A DNA stretch of 64,000 nucleotides from positions 153,191 through 217,190 of the forward strand of contig NZ_JADYUM010000002.1 of the NCBI RefSeq assembly GCF_021531815.1, read 5' to 3'. This document shows positions 16,458-24,083 of the stretch, piece by piece. The translations under genes were made by a program, and so were the position numbers. A model generated the notes under the pieces. That model was given only the letters and a program-made list of their open reading frames with translations. It was not told the DNA's origin and did no database searches. The DNA comes from Pseudoflavonifractor phocaeensis. Its GTDB lineage: Bacteria; Bacillota; Clostridia; Oscillospirales; Oscillospiraceae. Position 1 is the first letter of the stretch. Each line of letters opens with the position of its first letter.

Positions 16458-16527
16458 TGGAGATCCGCGCCGGGCTCGAACCGGTCATTGCAACCGTGAA
16501 AGGGTTGTGTCCTAACCATTTAGACCA
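16458..16527 (-). pseudogene. broken tRNA-Glu (anticodon TTC), 5' acceptor strand replaced
   Basis: From position 8 onward the tRNA is recognisable: D-arm TGGTCTAAATGGTTAGGAC, anticodon stem CAACC/GGTTG around CTTTCAC (anticodon TTC), T-arm with TTCGAGC, then acceptor 3' strand GCGGATC and encoded CCA. The 5' strand should be close to GATCCGC, but the seven bases before the D-arm are TATAATA, which cannot pair. Beyond them the DNA is a recQ fragment on the other strand. The junction falls exactly at the acceptor/D-arm boundary. This copy should be unable to fold a normal acceptor stem. Confidence 0.8.
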
Positions 16528-16528
16528 T

Positions 16529-17056
16529 ATTATAACCTCATACCACCGCCATACGACCATCGTGTTCTGTAATACCATCGCTGCCACGGAGAATGTTGAG
16601 AAAGAACTCAAGAAACTCTATCGCGGAGAGGTGATGGTCTATCACAGCCGAAACAAGAAGCAGGAACAGGATATGCTGTCCGGGAAAAAGCACATCATTG
16701 CCGCCACCAGTGCGTTGAGCATGGGGGTGGATATCCGGAACGTGGACCTGGTCATCCACTACAATATGCCCATGTCCCTGGCAGACTACTACCAGATGGC
16801 GGGACGAGCCGGTCGGGAAGGACAGCATGCCAGAAGCATTCTGCTTTATACTCCCGATGATTACACAGAAAATCACTGGCTGCTGAAGTGTATTGAAGAG
16901 AAAGGGGCAAGAAACCGTGCGCTGAGGCGGCTGGATGAGATGAAGGAGTTTTGTGAAGATGAGGAGCAGTGTATGGTCATCACGTTGCTCAATGCCCTTG
17001 GTGACTCCCATGAGAATGCCTGCCGCTACTGCACCAACTGCCAGAAAGGAAGATAA
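16529..17056 (+). pseudogene. recQ: RecQ-family helicase, C-terminal fragment
   Basis: About 175 residues cover the second RecA-like lobe of a RecQ helicase: TTIVFCNTIAATENVEKELK, VYHSRNKKQEQDML, ATSALSMGVDIRNVDLVIHY, then motif VI QMAGRAGREGQHARS, and the zinc-binding region with cysteines in FCEDEEQC...CRYCTNC. The first lobe with the Walker A and DEAH motifs is missing, because the upstream side is the broken tRNA-Glu gene. Without an ATP site it cannot be a helicase. It ends three bases before the Rep-like gene start. Confidence 0.8.
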
Positions 17057-17059
17057 GTG

Positions 17060-18121
17060 ATGTGTAAGATTGACATGGGGATCGACAGCTTTTCCTGTAC
17101 ATATAGTTTGACTCCGAAGCAGAAGGACAGCATTCTGGGTGCGCTCAGGATACGGCCAAGGTTTCAGATCAGATGCAACGATTATTTTGATTGTACTTAT
17201 GACTATGCCAGCGATTGCTTTGCCGGGCAGGGGATTAAACTGCGGGTCTCCCGGTACCGAGGTTCCATCTGGAGACTCACCGTCACGGTCCATCCGACGC
17301 TCCTGCTGGGAGACACCGACAGAAGTGCACTGTTCCGCCCTGACAAGGAGAACACCAAGGAAGTGATGAGCGGGGCAGACCTTTTTCTGAAGGAAATTTG
17401 CTGTCCCTGTAAACTGAAAAACATGAAACTATACCGGGTGGACATCACAATCAACCTGATTTTTGATACAGCAGCTGTGGTGGAGAGCTACCTGCGTATC
17501 CTGAAAAAGAGCCTGATCCTGCCTAGGTATTATGTGGAATATTTCAGAAAAGGCGAGGATAAAGCCAAAGACTACAAGGAGGCCAACAAGCATTCCTATA
17601 AGCAGGGCTGCAAGACTGCGTCCTTCTTTGCCTACGATAAGACGGCGCAGTTGGAGATGATCGACGCCTCACCAGCCTCTCTGGTGGGGAAACGGGTGCT
17701 GCGGCTGGAAGTTCAGCTGCGCCGGAAAGGCATGCGGAAATGGGTAAGTAAAGATCACATGGACAACAACGGCAAGGTTTTGAGGATGCTATATGAGAAG
17801 GCGGGAGAGATCTTCAGCTGGTATCTCAAGCGGCTACAGCTCAAGGGGCAGCGCCATGTCCGCTACAAGGAAGCGAAGGAGATGATCGATGGCCTTCGGA
17901 GTAAAAAGACACGGGAACGGATGCTGTATCTGCTGCGCAAGGCAAGTGACCGGAAAAGCCTTTCTGCCGCCATTGAAGATCTGAAAGTGGAATTCGGACT
18001 GAAGTCCGGGCAGATCAACCGAGTCCTGAAAAAGTTTGACAAATTGGGCATCAGCCCCATCACGCTGACCAACGCGGACAGCGAAGAAAAACTTCCGGTG
18101 CTGGCAGGATTTCTTAAATAA
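17060..18121 (+). CDS. Rep-like replication-initiation family protein (first copy)
   Basis: This 353-residue protein has three spaced motifs: LYRVDITINLIF near residue 122, SFFAYDKTAQLEM near 187 and VLRLEVQLRRKGM near 213. The same motifs occur in the same order in the protein at 37751-38887. They recall replication initiators of the phage CRI (gpII-like) group, where R-x-D...N, Y-D-K...L and L-R-x-E-x-x-L are conserved. The C-terminal third is helical and ends with a winged-helix-like SGQINRVLKKFDKLGISP. AGGA precedes ATG 17060. It is followed by two HTH genes, forming a small mobile-element module. Function as an initiator is inferred and no nicking site was seen. Confidence 0.5.
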   Translation: MCKIDMGIDSFSCTYSLTPKQKDSILGALRIRPRFQIRCNDYFDCTYDYASDCFAGQGIKLRVSRYRGSIWRLTVTVHPTLLLGDTDRSALFRPDKENTKEVMSGADLFLKEICCPCKLKNMKLYRVDITINLIFDTAAVVESYLRILKKSLILPRYYVEYFRKGEDKAKDYKEANKHSYKQGCKTASFFAYDKTAQLEMIDASPASLVGKRVLRLEVQLRRKGMRKWVSKDHMDNNGKVLRMLYEKAGEIFSWYLKRLQLKGQRHVRYKEAKEMIDGLRSKKTRERMLYLLRKASDRKSLSAAIEDLKVEFGLKSGQINRVLKKFDKLGISPITLTNADSEEKLPVLAGFLK

Positions 18122-18287
18122 TCTCAATTTTCGTTCCTTTTTGCATCTAAAAAAGCACGGAATTGCTTTGAAATGAGCGTTTTTTAGTGAACGATAGGTA
18201 ACATGAGTATAAGGTGGCATACGCTGCAACCGACTACATACCCCTGCGGCGCATGTTTCCAAAATACGCGAAAGGACGCGATTGAGT

Positions 18288-18545
18288 ATGAAGTATATCG
18301 ACTACAACAACATGAAAGAATTCTACACGATTGAGGAGGTGTGTCGCCTGTTCGAGCTGGACAAGCAAACCCTTCGGCACTACTGCAAAAAGTATGGAAT
18401 TGAGCCGCAGGAGGACCAATATGGTAACTGGGGCTTCCGGAAGGTTCTGGTCCGTAGGCTGCACAACCACATCTATCAGGAGCAGAAGGCCACAGGGCAG
18501 GGTACAGGATACCGTGATAGGAAGCGGAGTGACCCATGGGGATGA
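18288..18545 (+). CDS. small helix-turn-helix DNA-binding protein
   Basis: This 85-residue protein has a MerR-like helix-turn-helix near residues 12-32: FYTIEEVCRLFELDKQTLRH, then YCKKYGIEP. The rest is basic. ATG 18288 is preferred, with AAAGGA about 11 bases upstream; a TTG six bases earlier is possible. Its stop codon overlaps the start of the next small gene (ATGGGGATGA), so the two are translationally coupled. It probably controls excision or copy number of the element carrying the Rep-like gene. Confidence 0.65.
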   Translation: MKYIDYNNMKEFYTIEEVCRLFELDKQTLRHYCKKYGIEPQEDQYGNWGFRKVLVRRLHNHIYQEQKATGQGTGYRDRKRSDPWG

Positions 18546-18706
18546 CAGAGCTTTTGACGGTCAAAGAGGTGGCGGCATTTCTGAAGGTCAGCCGTACCCA
18601 GGTAAGAAGACTGATCCGCTCCGGTCAGCTGAAAGGTATGATAATTGGCCGAGAGTATAGGATCTCGCTGGCCAGTCTGGCGGAGTTTACGGAGGAAGCT
18701 TTATAA
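18536..18706 (+). CDS. excisionase-family HTH_17 protein
   Basis: This 56-residue protein reads MGMTELLTVKEVAAFLKVSR, then TQVRRLIRSGQLKGMIIGRE and YRISLASLAEFTEEAL. That is the standard excisionase / HTH_17 fold: V-x-E-V-A-x-x-L-x-V-S, then R-x-L-I-R-x-G-x-L-x-G, then R-E-Y-R-I. The start is ATG 18536 or ATG 18542, both in frame and overlapping the previous gene by ten bases or less. Such proteins bend DNA at att sites and set the direction of recombination. No intact integrase is next to it. Confidence 0.8.
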   Translation: MGMTELLTVKEVAAFLKVSRTQVRRLIRSGQLKGMIIGREYRISLASLAEFTEEAL

Positions 18707-18850
18707 AATCGAGTGTGCTAGTTATTGGAAAATCATGCCAGCGTCCATTATTTTTAGATTATTCCAAAATTAGAGAATGAGGTGCAGTCAGACATCGGAT
18801 GTATGGCTTCCCAGATTTCGCAGACAAAGGTGTTATTGATTCCTCACAAA

Positions 18851-18895
18851 ATAATGAATGGCCTCAGGAAATGTTCCCCTGAGGCCATTCATTAT
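18851..18895. terminator. bidirectional terminator
   Basis: ATAATGAATGGCCTCAGG pairs perfectly with CCTGAGGCCATTCATTAT around an eight-base loop, flanked by A and T richness. It separates the excisionase module (plus) from the small genes read from the minus strand. Confidence 0.75.
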
Positions 18896-18943
18896 TTATT
18901 ATTAAGGTACAGGATCAAAAAATGTGCAAATGGAGATATTTTG

Positions 18944-19177
18944 TTATCTTCTGTGCTTTATTGCTTCGGCGACCTCTTCCTTGGAATATCCTCGCTCCTG
19001 CAGCAGCAGGGAGCAGGCAGCCCTCTGCTGATAACTGCCATAGTGAAGGTTCCGGAACAACTGATCATCGCTGTAACAATCCAGTCGATCCTTGAGTTCC
19101 TGAATCTCCGCAGCGTTTTGTTGCAGAGCGTCATAAGCACTGCTTCCTGCTTTTTTTAATGTATCAAAAAATCCCAT
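18944..19177 (-). CDS. small hypothetical coiled-coil protein
   Basis: This 77-residue protein (MGFFDTLKKAGSSAYDALQQ, then a heptad-rich NAAEIQELKDRLDCYSDDQL) has a second motif SLLLQERGYSKEEVAEAIKH that resembles a SHOCT-like or UBA-like helical hairpin. I do not recognise a named family. ATG 19177 has GAGGAG seven bases upstream. It follows the zinc-ribbon gene by 14 bases, so the two probably form an operon. Confidence 0.65.
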   Translation of the reverse strand: MGFFDTLKKAGSSAYDALQQNAAEIQELKDRLDCYSDDQLFRNLHYGSYQQRAACSLLLQERGYSKEEVAEAIKHRR

Positions 19178-19191
19178 CGTCTGCTCTCCTC

Positions 19192-19323
19192 TCAATATTT
19201 TCTGGATACCTTCCAGGTGTGGGGCTTATCTCCTGTTTTACGAGGACACTTTCCCGGTTCAGGGCGTCCCTTCCCATCAATTTTGATTACTCTCTTTCCG
19301 CACCAAGTGCACTGGAACTCCAT
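19192..19323 (-). CDS. 43-residue zinc-ribbon-like small protein
   Basis: The minus strand encodes MEFQCTWCGKRVIKIDGKGR, then PEPGKCPRKTGDKPHTWKVS and RKY. A C-x-x-C pair followed by a single further Cys in GKCP suggests a small metal ribbon. Its first 12 codons overlap the end of the truncated hsdS gene in another frame, and its ATG sits exactly at the predicted inversion breakpoint. No ribosome binding site is obvious in the present arrangement. It may be a genuine small gene whose original upstream region was moved. Confidence 0.5.
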   Translation of the reverse strand: MEFQCTWCGKRVIKIDGKGRPEPGKCPRKTGDKPHTWKVSRKY

Positions 19324-20312
19324 AAATAAGCAACCGTTGAACCCGCCTGCAATCCGTCAATCTGTTTCCTAAACCCCGGCATTGTGAATAGATGGGAAAT
19401 GTACAGAGCTGTAACAGAATTAGAGAACTGTGATAGCCAAGTAATCATTCCATCTTGAAAGTAAAACTTATCCTCTGGTTTAATGATATAGCATCGTCCT
19501 AATGTACCCCGTGCTGTAACAAGAATATCTCCACTCTTAGGAACAAGCCCCAGTTCAAGTAATTCTGAAAATCTTGACTCTGGAATATACAAATCACAAT
19601 CATTTATTCCTGTATCCATTTTGTTAACCAAGTCAGAAATCCTTAAGAAAGGAACCCCTTCTGTACTCTGTTCGTTTTGATATATTCGTTTGCTTGAACC
19701 TACTTCACAAAGTTCTCCAAGAGATTCAGTTTTCCAACCCTTATTGTTATATTCTGGGTCGCCAAACAGTTCGACAAATCGAGCTTTGACCAACTCGTCC
19801 AGCTTGGCAAGTTGCTGCTTGCGTAGGGAAATCAGATGATAAATATGTCCAAGCTGTTTTGCGGCTTTTTTCTGTTCTTCCAAACTCGGAAGCCTAATCT
19901 CAATATTTTCAACGATGCTTTTAGATATTTCCTTAAATGTTGCTCCTCGTCCAAGCGAATTTAAATAGTCTGTTTTACTCTTGAGGAAAAAATAGAGATA
20001 CTCATTAAAAATTACATCAGAACAAATTAGATTCTTAAATCCCTGATTACAGCACAATTCACATCCCGCGATTGCAGTTTTACCAATAGGCGCACGAGAT
20101 GACAAAATGACTGTACCCGCCGGCATATAGGATAACCCTGTTTTTTCTTTGCCGAGTTCTGAGATATGTCTCTGGGAATCAAAAAGATAACAGCTATCTT
20201 CATTCAGTTCAGCGGGTGTTATCCATTTAACATCTCCATCCCAATACTCCGGGATGTTTGTTTTTGGGGTGGAGCCAGACACGACTGTGCATATATCTCC
20301 TAATCTCGCCAT
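19287..20312 (-). CDS. hsdS: type I restriction specificity subunit HsdS, 3'-truncated
   Basis: This 341-residue HsdS has a first target-recognition domain (MARLGDICTVVSGSTPKTNI, WITPAELNEDS), the central conserved helix (SLEEQKKAAKQLGHIYHLIS, LRKQQLAKLDELVKARFVEL), and a second domain (SLGELCEVGSSKRIYQNEQS, LVTARGTLGRCYI). The reading is normal up to AGSTVAYL and then changes to WSSSALGAERE and stops, about 50 residues short. The missing end (SISMTKKLVVMLPPIELQ and the last helix) is found on the opposite strand at 30991-31158. ATG 20312 overlaps the hsdM stop codon by one base. As it stands the final HsdM-binding helix is lost. Confidence 0.85.
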   Translation of the reverse strand: MARLGDICTVVSGSTPKTNIPEYWDGDVKWITPAELNEDSCYLFDSQRHISELGKEKTGLSYMPAGTVILSSRAPIGKTAIAGCELCCNQGFKNLICSDVIFNEYLYFFLKSKTDYLNSLGRGATFKEISKSIVENIEIRLPSLEEQKKAAKQLGHIYHLISLRKQQLAKLDELVKARFVELFGDPEYNNKGWKTESLGELCEVGSSKRIYQNEQSTEGVPFLRISDLVNKMDTGINDCDLYIPESRFSELLELGLVPKSGDILVTARGTLGRCYIIKPEDKFYFQDGMITWLSQFSNSVTALYISHLFTMPGFRKQIDGLQAGSTVAYLWSSSALGAERE

Positions 20313-21808
20313 CACAGCATCTCCTCCAGTTCCATCAGGCCCTGGGTGATCTGCATCTCCAACTCATGCAGATCTGCCATGATCTCCTGGGTGGAGGGGT
20401 ACTCCACGGGCTTGTACTCCGTCTTTTTATACTTGTTGATGGACAGGTCGTAGCCGTTTTCCACGATCTCGGCCTTGGGGACAAAGAAGGACTGCTCCGT
20501 ACGCTGGCGGTTCTCCTCATTCTGCAAATTGTGAAACCGGGCGACGATGTCGGGGATGTCGTTTTCCTTAACTTCGGTGCGCTTATCGTCCAGGCTGAAC
20601 CCATCGGCCTGCATATCATAAAACCACACCTTGTCCGTGCCGCCATGGCCTGTCTTTGTGAACACCAGAATACCGGTGGACACGCCTGCGTAGGGCTTGA
20701 ACACGCCGGATGGCATGGAAATGACCGCTTCCAGCCGGTTGCTGTCTACAAGCTCCTTGCGGATGGCCTTGTGGGCGGTAGAGGAACCAAACAGCACGCC
20801 ATCGGGCACAATGACCGCTCCCCGGCCGCCCACCTTCAGCATCCGCAGGAACAGGGCCAGGAACAACAGCTCCGTCTTTTTCGTCTTGCAGATCTTCAGC
20901 AGATCAGCGGAGACGATGTCCGCGTCCAGGCTGCCCTTGAAAGGCGGGTTGGCCAGAATAAGGGAGTACTTCTCTTTGTCCGTGTTCTGGTCGCTGAGGC
21001 TGTCCCGGTACTCAATGAAGGGGTTGTCGATGCCGTGAGTCATCATGTTCATGGCGCCGATGCGCAGCATGGTGCGGTCCATGTCGTAGCCATGGAACAT
21101 GTGGTTCATGTAGTGGTCCTTCTTCTGCTTGTTGAAGAAGATCTCTTCCTTATAGTTCTCTTTCAGATACTCACCGGCGGACACCAGAAAACCGGAGGTG
21201 CCGCAGGCCGGATCACAGATCACGTCGTCCGGCCGGGGCTGCATCAGCTCCACCATCATGCGGATGATATGGCGGGGAGTGCGGAACTGGCCGTTGACGC
21301 CGGCGGTGGCAATTTTACTGAGGAGGTATTCATAAATGTCGCCGCGGGTGTCGCTGTCCTGCATCTGCGCCATCTGCTCATAAATGCCGTCCAGAGCGGT
21401 GACGATCTTATCCAGCATCAGCGGCGTGGGGATTTTGAAAATGGCGTCGTCCATATACTTGGCGTAGGCACTGGACTTATCCCCATGAAGCGTTTTGATG
21501 AACGGGAACACCCACTCCTGCACAGTAGCGTACATTTTTCCCGCAGGGAAATCGTGAAATACCGACCACTTCAACTGATTGCCGGGAATGGTGCGGTCGC
21601 CGATCTTTACCTCGTCAGCAAAGATACTCTTGTGAGGCAGGCCCAGCATGGCGCTCTCTTTTGCCCGCAGATTGTCGGTATCGTCCAGATCGCGGATAAA
21701 CATCAGATAGGTCATCTGCTCCACGACGTCCAGCGGGTTGGTTATGCCGCCGGTCCAGAATACGGTCCACAAACTGTCGATCTTATTTTTCAGTTCACCA
21801 GTGATCAT
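20312..21808 (-). CDS. hsdM: type I restriction-modification methyltransferase HsdM
   Basis: This 498-residue, full-length N6-adenine methyltransferase carries the HsdM N-terminal domain (NPLDVVEQMTYLMFIRDLDD), QFRTPRHIIRMMVELMQP near residue 176, the SAM motif CDPACGTSGFLVS near 200, and NPPFKGSLD near 291. With HsdS it methylates one adenine in each half of a bipartite site. ATG 21808 has GGGAG upstream and lies two bases after the fic stop codon, so fic-hsdM-hsdS form one transcript. Its partner hsdR is 10 kb away on the other strand. Confidence 0.93.
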   Translation of the reverse strand: MITGELKNKIDSLWTVFWTGGITNPLDVVEQMTYLMFIRDLDDTDNLRAKESAMLGLPHKSIFADEVKIGDRTIPGNQLKWSVFHDFPAGKMYATVQEWVFPFIKTLHGDKSSAYAKYMDDAIFKIPTPLMLDKIVTALDGIYEQMAQMQDSDTRGDIYEYLLSKIATAGVNGQFRTPRHIIRMMVELMQPRPDDVICDPACGTSGFLVSAGEYLKENYKEEIFFNKQKKDHYMNHMFHGYDMDRTMLRIGAMNMMTHGIDNPFIEYRDSLSDQNTDKEKYSLILANPPFKGSLDADIVSADLLKICKTKKTELLFLALFLRMLKVGGRGAVIVPDGVLFGSSTAHKAIRKELVDSNRLEAVISMPSGVFKPYAGVSTGILVFTKTGHGGTDKVWFYDMQADGFSLDDKRTEVKENDIPDIVARFHNLQNEENRQRTEQSFFVPKAEIVENGYDLSINKYKKTEYKPVEYPSTQEIMADLHELEMQITQGLMELEEML

Positions 21809-21810
21809 AA

Positions 21811-22866
21811 TCAGTCGTTCTCCCTGTTCCAAATGTAGGCGGTATAGCGTCCGCCGCTGAGTTTGATGATCTCGCCGCTTTTCTGTAATTCGCTTAGTGT
21901 CCGCTGCACGGTGGCCTGGCTGATGTCCGGGCATTTCTCCATGATCTCCACCTTGGTGATCTTGCCGAGGGTGTCTTTGATCAGTTCGCGGATCCGGTCT
22001 GGCTTGGACAGGCCCTTTGTTGTCAGAAACTGCACACGGGAAGAAAAATCTCGATAGGCAGCGACAATCACGCCCAGCATGTAGCGCACAAATGGCCCAT
22101 AGTCGTTGGCGTTCTCGTGCCACCCGGCGGAGCTTTGCTGCAGGGCTTCGTAATAGGTCTCTTTGCTCTGCTCGATCATTTTTTCTATGCTGATATATTT
22201 ACCGACAATATATCCGGAGCGATAGAGAAGCAATAGCGTCAGCAAGCGGCTCATTCGGCCATTTCCGTCGTTGAACGGGTGGATACAGAGAAAGTCCAGA
22301 ATGAACATAGGAATGATCAGAAGGGGATCAGCACCAGACTGCACCGCATCGTCGTAAGCTTTGCAGGCGAGGTCAATGGCTTCCGGCGTTTCCCAGGCGG
22401 GGACAGGCTGGAAGCGGATACGTCTATTGCCCTCACTGTCAGTCTCCGCAATAACATTGTCGGAATTTTTATAGTTGCCGCCAATGGATATGCCGCTGAA
22501 CTTATACAGGTCACGATGAAGCTGTAGGATCATGGTCGGGCGCAGGGGGATATATTCATAGTTTTCGTGAATCGTTGTGAGCACATCTCGGTAACCAGCA
22601 ATCTCCTGCTCATTTCTGGTACGGGGAGTGGTTTTATCCAGAACGATTTTTTTCAAGCGGTCATCGGATGTATAAATGCCCTCAATTTTATTAGAGGCCT
22701 CTGTGCTCTGAATTTTTGCAATTTCAACCAACTGCGTTAGTGTATCATGCTTGGCCTCGATGAAAAGGTTTTGTTCGCCTTTAAATTCATGTATTTGAGT
22801 CAGAAGCGCCACAATATCGGCAGTGAGCAGCTTTTGCCACTCAGCGGTGAGCTGGTAGTTGTGCAT
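21811..22866 (-). CDS. fic: Fic-domain protein with C-terminal winged helix
   Basis: This 351-residue protein has the Fic catalytic motif HPFNDGNGRMSR near residue 195 (His plus the anion-binding loop) and an N-terminal inhibitory-helix motif STEASNKIEGI near residue 52, which fits the class II pattern S-x-x-x-E-G that blocks ATP. The C-terminus is a winged helix (KVEIMEKCPDISQATVQRTL). Fic enzymes usually AMPylate target proteins. ATG 22866 is chosen because GAGGT lies about eight bases upstream. It is tightly coupled to hsdM. Its role inside a restriction locus is unknown; many type I loci carry such a gene. Confidence 0.88.
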   Translation of the reverse strand: MHNYQLTAEWQKLLTADIVALLTQIHEFKGEQNLFIEAKHDTLTQLVEIAKIQSTEASNKIEGIYTSDDRLKKIVLDKTTPRTRNEQEIAGYRDVLTTIHENYEYIPLRPTMILQLHRDLYKFSGISIGGNYKNSDNVIAETDSEGNRRIRFQPVPAWETPEAIDLACKAYDDAVQSGADPLLIIPMFILDFLCIHPFNDGNGRMSRLLTLLLLYRSGYIVGKYISIEKMIEQSKETYYEALQQSSAGWHENANDYGPFVRYMLGVIVAAYRDFSSRVQFLTTKGLSKPDRIRELIKDTLGKITKVEIMEKCPDISQATVQRTLSELQKSGEIIKLSGGRYTAYIWNREND

Positions 22867-23007
22867 AAAAGATACCTCAACATTGTACATTCAGAATTGT
22901 TCTCAATTTATTATATGGCTATTATACTCCCAAGTCAATCAATTTACTCATTTTTAGATTAATGATCAAATTGAGGGGCTGAGCTATAAAATAAACCATA
23001 TTGAACG

Positions 23008-23562
23008 TCAGGGCACTGTATTCCGAACCTTGCGGTAAAATGTACTGGGCTTCATATTCAGACGCCGCATGGCCTCCGCTGCTGTAATTTCACCGCGCCT
23101 CCACATATCGGTGACCTCTTGGAAATGCGGCGGCGTAATAGGTTTTCGTCCGGTGTATTTCCCAGCCTTCTTCGCAATGGCGATTCCCTCGCGCTGTCGC
23201 TGCAAAATATACTCCCGCTCCAGCTCGGCCACGGCACCGAAGATAGTCAGCATAAACTTTCCGGTGGGGGTGGTGGTATCGATGGCCTCCTTGCGGGAGA
23301 CAAACTCCACATCTTTTTTCGTCAACTGCTCCACCAGCTCCAGCAGATCCCGTGTGTTCCGTGCAAAACGGCTGATGGATTCCACGATCACCGTATCACC
23401 CTGGCGCACATAGGCCAGCATCTTCTTCAGTTCCGGCCTGTCCGTATTTTTGCCACTGGCCTTGTCAATGTATAGCTGTTCCACGCCAAGCTCCTGCATC
23501 AGCACTTCCTGTCTGGCTGTGTTCTGTTCCTGGGTGCTGACCCGTACATATCCAACTTTCAT
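23008..23562 (-). CDS. serine recombinase of the resolvase/invertase family
   Basis: This 184-residue small serine recombinase has the catalytic Ser in GYVRVSTQEQN near residue 10, the DKASGKNTDRPELKKML loop near 35, IVESISRFARNTRDLLELV near 60, and EREYILQRQREGIAIAKKAG near 115. A C-terminal helix-turn-helix follows (WRRGEITAAEAMRRLNMKPS). The size matches Tn3 resolvases and Hin-like invertases. GGAG precedes ATG 23562. A set of inverted and direct repeats lies just upstream (23580-23683) and may be its recombination site. Confidence 0.92.
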   Translation of the reverse strand: MKVGYVRVSTQEQNTARQEVLMQELGVEQLYIDKASGKNTDRPELKKMLAYVRQGDTVIVESISRFARNTRDLLELVEQLTKKDVEFVSRKEAIDTTTPTGKFMLTIFGAVAELEREYILQRQREGIAIAKKAGKYTGRKPITPPHFQEVTDMWRRGEITAAEAMRRLNMKPSTFYRKVRNTVP

Positions 23563-23579
23563 AGTTACATCTCCATTTT

Positions 23580-23683
23580 CCCAATAGGGTCAGTTTCCAA
23601 ATTGGCACATGCCAAAATGCCAAAACCAACCCTATTGGGACAGTTTTTTCCTATGCCATTGGGGTAAACCCTATTGGCACATG
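23580..23683. repeat. repeat cluster upstream of the resolvase gene, possible res site
   Basis: CCCAATAGGGT (23580-23590) and ACCCTATTGGG (23629-23639) form a perfect 11-base inverted repeat. ACCCTATTGGCACATG (23668-23683) repeats the second half directly, and ATTGGCACATG also occurs at 23601-23611. Several half-sites in about 100 bases next to the start of a resolvase gene is the layout of a res site or autoregulatory operator. Confidence 0.5.
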
Positions 23684-23687
23684 TTTA

Positions 23688-24083
23688 TCAGGGCATGATG
23701 ATGATTTGACTGCCAATGTTCAGAAACAGTTCCGGCTTGGCAAACACCGTCTTATAGTGCTGTACCTGTTCATCGGTCAGAGAAGTAAAGTTTTCCTCAT
23801 CCGGCGGGGCGCCGCAGAGGAGGAATGTTCCACAGACAACATCGTAGGCTTTCCCGGTATGAGGTTCCCGCAGCGCCCGGTTCATAGGCAGCCCCATCAG
23901 TTTTCCCTCATCGTTGCAGATCAGAGCCACTGGTTCCTCAAAGGGATACAGCGCCTGGATCAAACCACCTACGATTTTTTGCATCGCGGCGAGACCGGAA
24001 GGGATTTCTTTTTCATAAGGGGCCTTTCCGGGTTCCACGATCAGAACGCGCAGCACAGCAGTTCTTGCTTCATATGGTTCCAC
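23688..24083 (-). CDS. DUF3846 domain protein
   Basis: This 131-residue protein matches the small DUF3846 family found on conjugative and phage-like elements: VLIVEPGKAPYEKEIPSGLA near residue 13, LIQALYPFEEPVALICNDEG near 45, LMGLPMNRAL and VCGTFLLCGAPPDEE near 88. Its function is unknown. The start is probably GTG 24083, with GAGGAG ten bases upstream. It overlaps the end of the glutamine amidotransferase gene by 14 bases, so it is likely co-translated. Confidence 0.75.
   Translation of the reverse strand: MEPYEARTAVLRVLIVEPGKAPYEKEIPSGLAAMQKIVGGLIQALYPFEEPVALICNDEGKLMGLPMNRALREPHTGKAYDVVCGTFLLCGAPPDEENFTSLTDEQVQHYKTVFAKPELFLNIGSQIIIMP

Noticed and set aside
16164..16515. Open frames across the tRNA array
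   Set aside because: They are translations of tRNA sequence (repeated GFEPA/SNPAG-type peptides), not genes.
23580..23683. Possible small CRISPR-like array
   Set aside because: Repeats are short, partly inverted and unevenly spaced, and no cas gene is present; a resolvase site fits better.
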